Positions 9,450 to 18,089 of a DNA stretch of 35,868 nucleotides are shown here, piece by piece; position 1 is the first letter of the stretch; the number at the start of each line of letters is the position of its first letter. Source of the stretch: Alphaproteobacteria bacterium (GTDB lineage: Bacteria > Pseudomonadota > Alphaproteobacteria > Rs-D84 > JAERRO01); the NCBI GenBank assembly GCA_016735395.1, contig JAERRO010000019.1, positions 1 through 35,868 of the forward strand, written 5' to 3'. A program made the translations under genes and the position numbers. Below the pieces are notes generated by a model. It worked only from the letters and a program-made list of their open reading frames with translations. It was not told where the DNA came from and did not search any database.

Positions 9450-10637
9450 ATGGCTATTGGAACATTCGAAAGAAACAAAGAACATGTTAATGTTGGAACT
9501 ATCGGTCACGTTGATCACGGTAAAACTTCACTAACGGCAGCACTATGTGCAGTAGCCGGAGTAGGTGATTTTAAAACTTACGGTATGGAATCTATCGATA
9601 AAGCACCCGAAGAAAAGAAACGAGGTATTACTATTACTACTGCTCATGTGGAATATGAAACCGAAAAAAGACACTATGCTCATGTAGATTGTCCTGGACA
9701 TGCTGATTATGTAAAAAATATGATTACTGGAGCGGCCCAAATGGACGGTGCTATTCTTGTAGTCGGTGCATCTGATGGAGCTATGCCTCAAACTAAAGAA
9801 CATATACTGCTTGCAAGACAAGTTGGTGTGCCTTCTATCGTTGTGTTTCTTAACAAGTGTGATCTTGTAGATGACGACGAAATGTTAGAACTCGTAGAAG
9901 AAGAAATTCGAGAACTTTTAACTAAATATGAATTTCCAGGAGCGGATACTCCTATGATTAGAGGTGCCGCTACTATGGCTATCTCAGGATCTACAGAAGA
10001 CTACGGTATACCTTCTATCAAAAAATTGTTGGATGCTGTCGATTCTTTTATCCCTACTCCAGTTCGTGAACTTGACAAACCGTTTTTAATGTCTATCGAA
10101 GATGTCTTTTCTATAACTGGACGAGGAACTGTTGTTACAGGAAGAATCGAACAAGGTATAGTCAAAGTCGGTGAAGAAGTAGAAATCGTCGGACTTAAGG
10201 ATACTAAAAAAAGTGTCGTAACAGGTGTCGAAATGTTTAAAAAATCTCTAGACGAAGGTAGAGCCGGAGATAACGCTGGACTACTTTTACGAGGTATCGA
10301 TAAAAATGCAGTCGAAAGAGGACAAGTTTTAGCTAAACCTGGAACTATAACTCCGCATATGGAATTCGAAACAGAATGCTATATTCTTAATAAAGAAGAG
10401 GGCGGAAGACACACTCCTTTCTTCGCAAACTATAGACCGCAATTTTACTTTAGAACTACAGATGTGACTGGAAGTGTCGAACTTGCAGATGGAGTTAAGA
10501 TGGTTACTCCTGGGGATAATGTGAAAATGACTGTTAAGTTAATTTCTCCTATCGCTATGGAAGAAGGTTTAAGATTCGCTATTCGTGAAGGCGGTAGAAC
10601 CGTCGGAGCCGGTATCGTTTCTAAAATTTTAAAGTAA
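9450..10637 (+). CDS. tuf: Elongation factor Tu
   Basis: 395 residues, standard length. GHVDHGKT (19-26), [20 protein letters not shown] (80-99) and NKCD (135-138) are the GTPase motifs; the catalytic His84 of DCPGH is present. Domains II and III follow ([27 protein letters not shown]). EF-Tu delivers aminoacyl-tRNA to the A site. A strong AAGGAG ribosome binding site precedes the start. Last gene of the str operon; a hairpin separates it from rpsJ. No second tuf copy is present in the window. Confidence 0.98.
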   Translation: MAIGTFERNKEHVNVGTIGHVDHGKTSLTAALCAVAGVGDFKTYGMESIDKAPEEKKRGITITTAHVEYETEKRHYAHVDCPGHADYVKNMITGAAQMDGAILVVGASDGAMPQTKEHILLARQVGVPSIVVFLNKCDLVDDDEMLELVEEEIRELLTKYEFPGADTPMIRGAATMAISGSTEDYGIPSIKKLLDAVDSFIPTPVRELDKPFLMSIEDVFSITGRGTVVTGRIEQGIVKVGEEVEIVGLKDTKKSVVTGVEMFKKSLDEGRAGDNAGLLLRGIDKNAVERGQVLAKPGTITPHMEFETECYILNKEEGGRHTPFFANYRPQFYFRTTDVTGSVELADGVKMVTPGDNVKMTVKLISPIAMEEGLRFAIREGGRTVGAGIVSKILK

Positions 10638-10645
10638 ATGAAATC

Positions 10646-10672
10646 GTAGAGAAGATAACTAATCTTCTCTAC
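10646..10672 (+). promoter_or_regulatory. Perfect 11-bp hairpin between tuf and rpsJ
   Basis: GTAGAGAAGAT (10646-10656) and ATCTTCTCTAC (10662-10672) pair perfectly around a 5-nt loop. No T-run follows, so it is not a classical terminator. The CTCT in and just after the 3' arm can also pair with the AGAGGA ribosome binding site of rpsJ (10680-10685), so a role as RNA processing site, attenuator or S10-operon leader control is possible. Function is inferred. Confidence 0.6.
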
Positions 10673-10689
10673 TCTCTAAAGAGGATTGT

Positions 10690-10998
10690 ATGTACAACGA
10701 TAAAATTAAAATTAAACTGAAAGCATTTGACCATACTTTGCTAGACATTGCGGTGCAAGAAATTATCGCAGTAGCTAAAAGAACTAGTGCAGATGTTAAA
10801 GGGCCTATTCCTCTTCCTAGAAAAATCGAAAAGTTTACAGTTAATTCTGCTCCGCATGCTTATGGCTATGCTAAAGAACAATTTGAAATTAGAACTCATA
10901 CTAGACTTTTGGAAATTACAAATGCTACTCCACAGACTATCGAGGGACTTAGTAAACTAAATCTTCCCGCCGGTATCGACGTGAACTTAAAACTATAA
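10690..10998 (+). CDS. rpsJ: 30S ribosomal protein S10
   Basis: 102 residues, normal length. It contains the S10 signatures IKIKLKAFDH, GPIPLPRKIEKFTVN and the RTHTRLLEI segment. S10 belongs to the 30S head and in many bacteria also acts with NusB in transcription antitermination. It has an AGAGGA ribosome binding site that may be partly occluded by the upstream hairpin. First gene of the S10 operon. Confidence 0.97.
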   Translation: MYNDKIKIKLKAFDHTLLDIAVQEIIAVAKRTSADVKGPIPLPRKIEKFTVNSAPHAYGYAKEQFEIRTHTRLLEITNATPQTIEGLSKLNLPAGIDVNLKL

Positions 10999-11009
10999 AA
11001 GGATAAACT

Positions 11010-11897
11010 ATGCAACGAGTAGGTTTAATTGCTATCAAAAAAGGAATGATCGCTGGTTTTAATAACGAGGGACAACGATTTCCTATTACAGTACTTCAAT
11101 GTGATCAATGTTCTGTCGTTAATCTCAAGACCGATGAAAAAGATGGATATAATGCTGTCGTATTAGGATTCGGTAAAAGAAAAGATAAAAATGCTAAAAG
11201 ACCTCAACTTAAAGCGAACGAAAAAAATGGAATCGATTTCGTAGCTAAAAAGTCTAAAGAATTTAAAGTAGACAAAGATCAGATGTTGGCAATTAAGACT
11301 TCTGTCACTGTAGAAAATTTCGTGAAAGAACAATTTGTAGATGTTACAGGAATTTCTAAAGGAAAAGGTTTCGCTGGAGTTATGAAAAGACACGGTTATG
11401 CCGGACTAGAAGCTACACATGGTGTGCAAAAATCTCATAGAGCTCAAGGTTCTACTGGAATGGGAACAAAACCTGGAAGAGTTTTTCCTGGAAGACCTAT
11501 GCCTGGACAAATGGGAAACGAACAATCTACTACTTTAAACCTTAAAGTTATCGCTATAGATCCAGAAGAAAATTTAATATTTGTCAAGGGTGCCGTCCCC
11601 GGTTCTAGAGGGCGATTAGTCTCCGTTAGAGATGCCGTCATGAAAGGTAAATATAATAGCCCGCTTATAAAAAAACTTCTAGCAGATAATGTCGCCAAGT
11701 TAGATGCCGATAAAGAGGGAACCAAAATGTCAGAAGAAAATGTTAAAGTCGATACTCAAAAAGAAGAAGTTAAGGCTGAAAAAAATAAAACTGAAGAAGT
11801 CAAAATAGACAATAGTACTGATAATAAAAAAGTAGACGACAACATCGAAGATAAAAAAGCAATCGTCAAAAATGTAGAGGGTAAAAAAGATGAATAA
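11010..11897 (+). CDS. rplC: 50S ribosomal protein L3 with charged C-terminal extension
   Basis: 295 residues; L3 is usually about 205-240. The core ends near residue 225 and contains VTGISKGKGFAG, MGTKPGRVFPGRPMPGQMGN and VPGSRGRLVSVRDA. The glutamine of GQMGN, methylated in some bacteria, is present. After it come about 65-70 residues rich in Lys, Glu, Asp and Asn, a low-complexity disordered-looking tail. L3 is an early assembly protein that reaches the peptidyl-transferase centre. The stop overlaps the rplD start by 8 bp. Confidence 0.95.
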   Translation: MQRVGLIAIKKGMIAGFNNEGQRFPITVLQCDQCSVVNLKTDEKDGYNAVVLGFGKRKDKNAKRPQLKANEKNGIDFVAKKSKEFKVDKDQMLAIKTSVTVENFVKEQFVDVTGISKGKGFAGVMKRHGYAGLEATHGVQKSHRAQGSTGMGTKPGRVFPGRPMPGQMGNEQSTTLNLKVIAIDPEENLIFVKGAVPGSRGRLVSVRDAVMKGKYNSPLIKKLLADNVAKLDADKEGTKMSEENVKVDTQKEEVKAEKNKTEEVKIDNSTDNKKVDDNIEDKKAIVKNVEGKKDE

Positions 11898-12639
11898 AAG
11901 TATAATAAAAAATTCTACAGATAAAACCACAGCCGTGGTTGATACAAAAAAAGTAGTTAAAAAGTTGGACAAAAAAATGAAGAAAAATGATAGTTTAATC
12001 GACATTGAAATGCCTAAATCTATTAAAGTGGATGTAGTAGATTTTAATAATAAAAAGTTAAAAGATCTGACTCTCGATCCTAGTATATTTCTAGTAGAAC
12101 CTAGAAAAGATATTATGCACAGAGTTATAACTTGGCAACGATCCAGAACACAAGCAGGAACACATTCGACTAAACAAATTTCAGAAGTCTCCGGTGGAGG
12201 AAGAAAACCTTTCAAACAAAAGGGAACAGGTCGAGCAAGACAAGGATCCTCTAGATCCTCAATCCAGAGAGGAGGTATGATAACTTTTGGTCCGACTCCT
12301 AGATCTCATGCTACGAAACTTAATAAGAAAATTAGAAGTCTCGGTTTAAAAATGGGGTTGTCTCAACATACTGTTAACAAAAATATAGTAGTAATAGATA
12401 AATTTCCTACAATAGAAAAGACCAATGAATTTGATAAAAAATTTGCCGTCTTTAACAAAAAATCGGTGCTATTCGTAGATGTAGACAAGAATGAAAAATT
12501 TGCTCGAGTCATTGCTAATTTGCCTAATCTGAATATAATTCCTGTATGCGGATTAAATTTATATGACCTGCTCAAACATAAAAATATTTTCTTTACAGAA
12601 AATTCTATAAATGCCATAATTAAAAGATTAGGAGACTAA
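11890..12639 (+). CDS. rplD: 50S ribosomal protein L4 with charged N-terminal extension
   Basis: 249 residues against a usual ~201-206. The L4 core begins near residue 45 (KVDVVDFNNKKLKDL) and contains RTQAGTHSTKQISEVSGGGR, KPFKQKGTGRARQGS and the tunnel loop RGGMITFGPTPRS. The first ~40 residues are Lys/Asp-rich. The upstream start is supported by AGAGG at 11876-11880 with about 9-nt spacing; the ATG at 12010, nearer the canonical start, has no ribosome binding site. L4 lines the exit tunnel with L22 and in enterobacteria autoregulates the S10 operon. Confidence 0.94.
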   Translation: MNKSIIKNSTDKTTAVVDTKKVVKKLDKKMKKNDSLIDIEMPKSIKVDVVDFNNKKLKDLTLDPSIFLVEPRKDIMHRVITWQRSRTQAGTHSTKQISEVSGGGRKPFKQKGTGRARQGSSRSSIQRGGMITFGPTPRSHATKLNKKIRSLGLKMGLSQHTVNKNIVVIDKFPTIEKTNEFDKKFAVFNKKSVLFVDVDKNEKFARVIANLPNLNIIPVCGLNLYDLLKHKNIFFTENSINAIIKRLGD

Positions 12640-12640
12640 A

Positions 12641-12928
12641 ATGATTAGTTTAGATTATTTCGATATACTCAAAAAGCCTCTTGTAACAGAAAAGACTATG
12701 CTTAATGCCCAACATAATACTGTAGTTTTTGTCGTACATAAAGATGCTACTAAAAAGTTAGTCGCGGAGGCAATTTCTAAAATTTACGGAGTCAAAGTTA
12801 AGAAGATAAATATATTAACTTCTCCTCATAAACCTAAACAGAAAAAAGGAAAAACAAAACCATATAAAAAAGCCTATGTAGTTCTAAACAAAGGTGAAAG
12901 TTTAGATAATATCATAACTACAGCATAA
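12641..12928 (+). CDS. rplW: 50S ribosomal protein L23
   Basis: 95 residues. It has the L23 opening DILKKPLVTEKT and the VKKINILTSPHKPKQKKGK segment. L23 sits at the tunnel exit and is the docking site for trigger factor and SRP. It starts 1 bp after the rplD stop, with AGGAGA inside the end of rplD acting as ribosome binding site. Confidence 0.96.
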   Translation: MISLDYFDILKKPLVTEKTMLNAQHNTVVFVVHKDATKKLVAEAISKIYGVKVKKINILTSPHKPKQKKGKTKPYKKAYVVLNKGESLDNIITTA

Positions 12929-12940
12929 AGAGGAAATATA

Positions 12941-13777
12941 ATGCTAAAAATTCAAAAACCAACTTCCGCAGGATTACGACATTTAGTTCAAGTCTCTAGA
13001 GACGAACTGCATAAAGGTAAACCAGAAAAAACTTTACTCCGTCCTAACCATTCTAAAGCCGGTAGAAATAATCATGGTAGAATTACCGTCAGACATCAAG
13101 GTGGTGGACACAAAAGAAAATATCGTGTAATAGATTTTAAAAGAAATATCCTAGACATCGTTGCAACAGTTTTGAGAATAGAATATGATCCTTGTAGAAC
13201 CGCTTTTATAGCTCTGGTAGAATATAATAACGAGGATAAAGAAAAGAGATACATTATTGCAACCGACAAAATGAAGTCGGGAGACAATATTATAGCCTCC
13301 AAAAGTGTAGTTGACGTTATTTCTGGTAATGCTATGCCCGTAGGACAAATTCCTGTGGGAACAATTATCCACAATATAGAACTTACCGTGGGTAAGGGAG
13401 CTATCTTATGTAGATCTGCTGGAACATCTGCTACTTTAATTGGAAAGGAAGGGCGATATGTTTTAATCACACTCGCATCTGGTGAAGTTCGAAAAGTATT
13501 CAAGGACTGTATGGCAACCGTCGGAGTGGTTTCTAACATAGATCAACGGAATGTAAAATATGGAAAAGCAGGACGAAGACGATGGCTCGGTCAAAGACCT
13601 GGAACTCGTGGAACAGCTATGAACCCTGTCGATCACCCTTTAGGTGGTGGAAACGGTAAAGGTGGAAAATTAGCTTTGACTCCTTGGGGAAAACCTTCTA
13701 GAGGATTTAGAACTAGAAAATGTAAACGAACACAGAAATTTATCGTGAGATCTAGACATCTCGCTAAGAAAAAATAA
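12941..13777 (+). CDS. rplB: 50S ribosomal protein L2 with an altered HPHGGG loop
   Basis: 278 residues, normal length. L2 signatures include [19 protein letters not shown] and [10 protein letters not shown]. The C-terminal loop next to the peptidyl-transferase centre is usually DHPHGGGEG followed by HPVTPWG. Here it reads DHPLGGGNG (residues 231-239) and LALTPWG. The His equivalent to E. coli His229 is kept (His232), but the second His (E. coli His231) is Leu234, and the later HPV is LAL. L2 is needed for subunit association and peptidyl-transferase activity. All other features are ordinary. Confidence 0.96.
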   Translation: MLKIQKPTSAGLRHLVQVSRDELHKGKPEKTLLRPNHSKAGRNNHGRITVRHQGGGHKRKYRVIDFKRNILDIVATVLRIEYDPCRTAFIALVEYNNEDKEKRYIIATDKMKSGDNIIASKSVVDVISGNAMPVGQIPVGTIIHNIELTVGKGAILCRSAGTSATLIGKEGRYVLITLASGEVRKVFKDCMATVGVVSNIDQRNVKYGKAGRRRWLGQRPGTRGTAMNPVDHPLGGGNGKGGKLALTPWGKPSRGFRTRKCKRTQKFIVRSRHLAKKK

Positions 13778-13787
13778 GGAGTTAATA

Positions 13788-14063
13788 ATGACAAGATCAA
13801 TTTGGAAAGGTCCTTTTGTTAAAAAGTCTACTTTAGATAAAACTAAAAAGGCCAATGAAACTAATAGCCATAAACCTATAAAAATTTGGACTAGATCTTC
13901 TACTATTTTACCTAGTATGGTCGGGTTGACTTTTTCTGTACATAATGGTAAAGATCATATTCCTGTCTTTATTTCAGATCATATGATAGGACATAAATTT
14001 GGCGAATTTGCATTAACCAGAACCTTTAGGGCCCACGCAGGTGCTAAAGTCGTAAAAAAATAA
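13788..14063 (+). CDS. rpsS: 30S ribosomal protein S19
   Basis: 91 residues. [14 protein letters not shown], the [13 protein letters not shown] segment and the [18 protein letters not shown] ending are typical of S19, which contacts the A-site tRNA region in the 30S head with S13. A TAAGGAG ribosome binding site precedes it, 10 bp after rplB. Confidence 0.97.
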   Translation: MTRSIWKGPFVKKSTLDKTKKANETNSHKPIKIWTRSSTILPSMVGLTFSVHNGKDHIPVFISDHMIGHKFGEFALTRTFRAHAGAKVVKK

Positions 14064-14072
14064 GGGTCGTAT

Positions 14073-14519
14073 ATGAGTGTTGCTTTTGCAAAAAATAAAA
14101 ATCTGCATATTTCTACACAGAAATTAGAGTTGATTCTTGAACTTATAAGGAAAAGACCTGCGAAACAGGCTTTGGAAATATTAGCCCTATCTCACAAAAG
14201 AGCGGCCTTCGATGTTATGAAAACTTTAAAATCTGCCATAAATAACGCAGAAAAAAAGTCTCTGGTAATTGACGATATGATTATAATCGAAGCCTATGCG
14301 GGTTCTAGTATGAAGTTGAAAAGGAGAAAAACTCATAAAGCGGTAAAAATGAAACGGATGGCTCCTAGAAGAAAAATGTACTCGAACTATGTAATCAAAA
14401 TTGATAATAAAAATAATTTAAAACTAAATGTAAAAAAAGATAAGAAGATAAAAGATAATAAAGTAAAATTAAAAACGGCAGACATAAAACCTGCTACAAT
14501 TTCGAAGGAAGAGGTATAA
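14073..14519 (+). CDS. rplV: 50S ribosomal protein L22 with charged C-terminal extension
   Basis: 148 residues; L22 is usually 110-126. The core ends near residue 112 and has the L22 pattern (IRKRPAKQALEILALSHKRA, the LKSAINNAEKK segment and the tunnel hairpin GSSMKLKRRKTHKAVKMKRM). The final ~35 residues are Lys/Asp/Asn-rich and appear disordered. L22 lines the exit tunnel opposite L4. The gene is 3 bp upstream of rpsC. Confidence 0.95.
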   Translation: MSVAFAKNKNLHISTQKLELILELIRKRPAKQALEILALSHKRAAFDVMKTLKSAINNAEKKSLVIDDMIIIEAYAGSSMKLKRRKTHKAVKMKRMAPRRKMYSNYVIKIDNKNNLKLNVKKDKKIKDNKVKLKTADIKPATISKEEV

Positions 14520-14522
14520 ACT

Positions 14523-15209
14523 ATGGGACAAAAAGTACACCCAGTCATTTTTAGAATAAATAAGTCTAACACTAAAAGGCACAGTTCTACTTGGATCGCC
14601 TGGAAAGACGACTATGCCAAATTTGTGAAAGAAGATTTTGATATTCGTAAATTTATCTCTATCAAATTGAAAAAATCTTTTGTCGCTAATGTAGAAATCG
14701 ATAGAGTAGTAAATAAAATTATCGTAAATATTCATACTTCTAGACCTGGAGCTATAATCGGTAAAGGCGGTGAAGAGATCGATAAACTTAAAAAAGAAAT
14801 CGCTAAATTAGTTTCCGCAGACGAAGTGGCTATAACAATTACAGAAATTAGAAAAGCCGATCTTGATGCTTCTCTAGTAGCTCAATCTATAGCACAAAAA
14901 TTAGAAAATAGAGGTAGCTTCAAATCTGCTATGAAAAGATCTATCCAAAATGTCATGAGAATGGGAGCCAAAGGTGTCAAAATTATGATAAGCGGTAGGT
15001 TGAACGGCGCAGAAATCGCTAGAAGCGAATGGGCTAAAGAAGGGAGAATTCCTTTGCAGACTCTTAGAGCCGATATAGATTATTCTGTCGCAGAAGCGGC
15101 GACTACATACGGTGTACTCGGTATCAAAGTTTGGATCTATAAAGGAGATATCTTTAAAGAACAAAAAGAAGATGCTAAACCTATACCTAGAAATAAAGAG
15201 GAGCTTTAA
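14523..15209 (+). CDS. rpsC: 30S ribosomal protein S3
   Basis: 228 residues, usual length. It opens [12 protein letters not shown], carries the KH-domain loop [20 protein letters not shown], and has the C-terminal [20 protein letters not shown] and [12 protein letters not shown] blocks. S3 forms part of the mRNA entry channel and helicase. The start follows rplV closely, with GAAGAGG as ribosome binding site within the end of rplV. Confidence 0.97.
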   Translation: MGQKVHPVIFRINKSNTKRHSSTWIAWKDDYAKFVKEDFDIRKFISIKLKKSFVANVEIDRVVNKIIVNIHTSRPGAIIGKGGEEIDKLKKEIAKLVSADEVAITITEIRKADLDASLVAQSIAQKLENRGSFKSAMKRSIQNVMRMGAKGVKIMISGRLNGAEIARSEWAKEGRIPLQTLRADIDYSVAEAATTYGVLGIKVWIYKGDIFKEQKEDAKPIPRNKEEL

Positions 15210-15211
15210 TT

Positions 15212-15628
15212 ATGTTTATGCCAGCTAAAACAAAATTTAGAAGAGCTAGAAAGGGAAGAATTCACGGAATGGCGAAGGGTAATGTAAATATCGCTTTCGG
15301 TTCTTTTGGATTACAAGCTCTACAACCGGAACGGATTTCAGGTAGACAAATTGAGTCTGCTAGAAGAGCGATGACTAGACACATCAAAAGACAAGGAAAA
15401 GTTTGGATAAGAATATTTCCTCATACTCCTGTTTCTAAAAGAGCACTCGGTGTTCGAATGGGTGGTGGAAAAGGTCCAGTCGATAGATGGGTAGCGAAAG
15501 TTAAACCTGGGTGTATAATGTTTGAAATCGATGGAGTGCCAGAAAAATTGGCAAGGGAAGCTCTCGAACTTGCAGCATATAAACTTCCTATTAGAACTAA
15601 ATTTGTCAAACGATTGTTGAACGAATAA
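15212..15628 (+). CDS. rplP: 50S ribosomal protein L16
   Basis: 138 residues. It contains [46 protein letters not shown] and the [12 protein letters not shown] ending typical of L16, which contacts the A-site and P-site tRNA elbows. The usual start would be the internal ATG at 15218 (MPAKTKFRR), but AGGAG at 15199-15203 is 8 nt from the ATG at 15212, which I therefore prefer; the difference is two residues. Only 2 bp separate it from rpsC. Confidence 0.96.
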   Translation: MFMPAKTKFRRARKGRIHGMAKGNVNIAFGSFGLQALQPERISGRQIESARRAMTRHIKRQGKVWIRIFPHTPVSKRALGVRMGGGKGPVDRWVAKVKPGCIMFEIDGVPEKLAREALELAAYKLPIRTKFVKRLLNE

Positions 15629-15640
15629 TAAAGGTAACTT

Positions 15641-15859
15641 ATGATAGATAAAATTGATAGAAAAAAAATTAAAACAGAATCTTTAGATGTTTTGAGAACT
15701 AAACTCAAAGTGCTGAAAAAAGAACTTATGGAGGCTAGACATAAAAATGCTATCCAAAAGTTAGAGAAAACTCATGTTGTCAGAATCTGTAGAAGAAATA
15801 TCGCTAGAATAAATACTGCCATCACGATGGCCGTCAAAAAATTAAATAAAGGAAAATAA
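15641..15859 (+). CDS. rpmC: 50S ribosomal protein L29
   Basis: 72 residues, helical coiled hairpin. Recognised by LRTKLKVLKKELMEARHKNA and the VRICRRNIARINTAI motif near the C-terminus. L29 is at the tunnel exit next to L23. The gene lies in the conserved position between rplP and rpsQ, with rpsQ beginning immediately after its stop. Confidence 0.94.
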   Translation: MIDKIDRKKIKTESLDVLRTKLKVLKKELMEARHKNAIQKLEKTHVVRICRRNIARINTAITMAVKKLNKGK

Positions 15860-15860
15860 T

Positions 15861-16121
15861 ATGCCTAAAAGAAAACTTACTGGAACTATTTTTAAACATA
15901 ATAATGATAAAACTGCCTGTGTCAAAGTTCAACGGCTATATAAAACTCCTCTCTATAAAAAGGTTGTTAAGTTTAATAAAAAATTTCATGCACATGACGA
16001 AAAAAATCAATTTAAAGTGGGAGACTCCGTCATAATTCAAGAATGTAGACCTATCTCTAAATTGAAAAAATGGGTCGTATTAGGACTCCAAAAAGATCTC
16101 AATAAAAAGGCAAAAAAATGA
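15861..16121 (+). CDS. rpsQ: 30S ribosomal protein S17
   Basis: 86 residues. The OB-fold protein S17 is recognised by KLTGTIFKHNNDKTACVKVQ, a variant HPLYKK site reading TPLYKKVVKFNKKFHAHDE, and GDSVIIQECRPISKLKKWVV. It binds 16S rRNA early in assembly. Its TGA stop overlaps the rplN start as ATGA, indicating translational coupling. This stop also helps to show that TGA is not reassigned. Confidence 0.95.
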   Translation: MPKRKLTGTIFKHNNDKTACVKVQRLYKTPLYKKVVKFNKKFHAHDEKNQFKVGDSVIIQECRPISKLKKWVVLGLQKDLNKKAKK

Positions 16122-16489
16122 TTCAACGAGAAACTTGTTGTGATGTCACCGACAATTCCGGTGCTACTATAGCCAAATGCTTCGGTATTTTGCGAGGATC
16201 TAGACATAAATCTGCACAGATAGGGGACATTATTACCGTCGCCATTCAAAAAGCTACTCCGACTGGTAAAGTCAAAAAAGGTTCAGTGCAAAAGGCTGTT
16301 ATTGTTCGTCAAAAATATAACTATCAGAGAAAAGATGGGACTTTCATCAAGTTTCAATCTAATGCTGTAGTTTTAATCGACCTAGAAACTAAAGAACCTA
16401 TAGGCACTCGTGTCTTTGGACCTGTCGCAAGAGAGTTGAAGGCTAAAGGTTTTAAAAAGATCGTTTCGCTAGCTCAAGAAGTACTCTAA
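16118..16489 (+). CDS. rplN: 50S ribosomal protein L14
   Basis: 123 residues, normal length. MIQRETCCDVTDNSGA, CFGILRGSRHKSAQIGDIIT and the C-terminal GTRVFGPVARELKAKGFKKI are standard L14. L14 forms part of intersubunit bridges and is the binding site of the silencing factor RsfS. It overlaps rpsQ by 4 bp. Confidence 0.97.
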   Translation: MIQRETCCDVTDNSGATIAKCFGILRGSRHKSAQIGDIITVAIQKATPTGKVKKGSVQKAVIVRQKYNYQRKDGTFIKFQSNAVVLIDLETKEPIGTRVFGPVARELKAKGFKKIVSLAQEVL

Positions 16490-16500
16490 AAGGAAAAAAT

Positions 16501-16806
16501 ATGAAAATTAAAACTAACGATAATGTTGTCGTAATCGCTGGAAAGTTTAAAGGTATGAAAGGACTTATCGTAAAGTCATCTCCTAAAACTTTTAAAGTTT
16601 GGGTCGCAGGTATCAATGAACGAATTAAACATCAAAAAGCTACTAACCAAAATCCTGGACAGAAAATTACTAAACATATGCCACTCGCAGTTTGTAAAGT
16701 CGCCTTGATCGATCCTAAAACTTCTAAACCTACTAGAGTCGGTTATAGATTTGTTGACGGAAAAAAAGTGCGGTTCTCTAAAAATTCTAACACAGACATC
16801 TTATAG
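16501..16806 (+). CDS. rplX: 50S ribosomal protein L24
   Basis: 101 residues. The KOW-type motif near the N-terminus reads NDNVVVIAGKFKGMKGLIVK, and the middle has a typical GxNxRIKHQK-like segment (INERIKHQKATNQNPGQ). L24 initiates 50S assembly by binding the 5' domain of 23S rRNA. AAGGA ribosome binding site; position between rplN and rplE is canonical. Confidence 0.95.
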   Translation: MKIKTNDNVVVIAGKFKGMKGLIVKSSPKTFKVWVAGINERIKHQKATNQNPGQKITKHMPLAVCKVALIDPKTSKPTRVGYRFVDGKKVRFSKNSNTDIL

Positions 16807-16815
16807 GAAATATTT

Positions 16816-17361
16816 ATGATTACTTTAAAATTAAAAGAACTTAATAAAGAAATTCGACCGATAGTAAAAGAACTACTCGAGATAAAAAACGATCATGCTA
16901 TTCCTAGATTATTGAAAATTTCTATAAATATGGGGGTAGGGGCTAGTGCAGTCAAAGACAAAAAACAAGCAGATCTAGCTAAAGAAGAACTTCGTAACAT
17001 CGCCGGTCAAGAACCTGTAATCTGTTATAGTACTAAATCTATTTCAAATTTTGGACTGCGAGAAGGTATGCCTATAGGAGTCAAAGTAACTTTAAGGGGA
17101 GATAAAATGTGGCAATTTTTGGAACGGCTCATTTATATAGCTCTTCCTCAAATTAACGATTTTAGAGGTTTTAATAAAAAACAATTTGACGGGCACGGGA
17201 ACTTTACCTTCGGACTCAAAGAACAGACTATGTTTAACGAAGTAAATTTTAACACGAACTCTCAACTTAGGGGTATGGATATTACTATTTGTACTTCTGC
17301 AACTAACGATAAAGCAGGTGAAGTTTTTCTAACTAAACTAAACTTGCCGTTCATCTCTTAA
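16816..17361 (+). CDS. rplE: 50S ribosomal protein L5
   Basis: 181 residues, normal length. Typical blocks are [15 protein letters not shown], ITGQxP-like [32 protein letters not shown] and [21 protein letters not shown]5 binds 5S rRNA and contacts P-site tRNA. A 14-bp gap containing a GGA ribosome binding site leads to rpsN. Confidence 0.97.
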   Translation: MITLKLKELNKEIRPIVKELLEIKNDHAIPRLLKISINMGVGASAVKDKKQADLAKEELRNIAGQEPVICYSTKSISNFGLREGMPIGVKVTLRGDKMWQFLERLIYIALPQINDFRGFNKKQFDGHGNFTFGLKEQTMFNEVNFNTNSQLRGMDITICTSATNDKAGEVFLTKLNLPFIS

Positions 17362-17375
17362 CTATAGGATTTTAT

Positions 17376-17678
17376 ATGACTAGAAAAGCACTCGTGCAAA
17401 AAGAATTAAATAGAGAAAAATTAGTAAAAAAATATGCTGAAAAAAGAAAAGAACTGAAGGCAAAAATGTCTAGAAAATCTTCTCCTGAAGAGAGGGTAGA
17501 GGCAATGTTAGCCTTTACTGAACTTCCTAGAAATTCAGCTAAAATTCGTTTGCATAACAGATGCGCTATTACAGGACGACCTAAAGGGTACATAGGTAAA
17601 TTTGGACTCTCAAGAATTAAGTTTAGAAAACTTGCATCGCTAGGACAACTTCCTGGTGTCAAGAAATCTAGCTGGTAA
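17376..17678 (+). CDS. rpsN: 30S ribosomal protein S14 (zinc-free type)
   Basis: 100 residues. This is the longer, zinc-independent form found in Proteobacteria: only one cysteine is present, in [20 protein letters not shown], and the CxxC pairs of the short form are missing. It ends [11 protein letters not shown], the standard S14 C-terminus. S14 belongs to the 30S head. The two large antisense reading frames over it are shadows. Confidence 0.96.
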   Translation: MTRKALVQKELNREKLVKKYAEKRKELKAKMSRKSSPEERVEAMLAFTELPRNSAKIRLHNRCAITGRPKGYIGKFGLSRIKFRKLASLGQLPGVKKSSW

Positions 17679-17693
17679 TCAAGAGGTTTATTC

Positions 17694-18080
17694 ATGGATA
17701 AAATTGCTGATCTTTTAACTCAAATTCGTAATGCTCAACTGGTTTTTAAAGAGGACTTAAATGTGCCTGCTTCTAAATTTAGAATAAGCATTTTAGATGT
17801 ACTACTTCAAAACGGTTTCATCTCAGGATTTAAAAAAGTTCTAATTGATAATAAAAATTATTTGAACATCACTTTGAAATATGTCAAAAATAAAGGTGTT
17901 ATTCAAAAAATAGAAAAAATTTCTAAACCTGGATTAAGAGTATACGCCAAATCGGATAGTATACCTAGATTCAGAAATGGAATAGGCCTCGTGCTCGTCT
18001 CTACCTCTAAAGGTATTATGACAGATTCGCAAGCCAGAAAATTAAATTTGGGCGGTGAAGTAATTTGCCAAGTCTGCTAG
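17694..18080 (+). CDS. rpsH: 30S ribosomal protein S8
   Basis: 128 residues, about the normal length. The N-terminus DKIADLLTQIRNAQ and the C-terminal SKPGLRVYAKSDSIPRFRNG and GLVLVSTSKGIMTDSQARK blocks identify S8, a central-domain primary binder. In E. coli S8 autoregulates the spc operon at rplE; I see no obvious mimic here by eye. The AAGAGG ribosome binding site lies in the 15-bp gap after rpsN. Confidence 0.96.
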   Translation: MDKIADLLTQIRNAQLVFKEDLNVPASKFRISILDVLLQNGFISGFKKVLIDNKNYLNITLKYVKNKGVIQKIEKISKPGLRVYAKSDSIPRFRNGIGLVLVSTSKGIMTDSQARKLNLGGEVICQVC

Positions 18081-18089
18081 GAGGATAAT

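Noticed and set aside
11730-12215. 161-codon antisense reading frame across rplC-rplD
   Set aside because: It is a shadow of the low-complexity lysine/glutamate codons; its translation is a Phe/Ile/Ser run without features.
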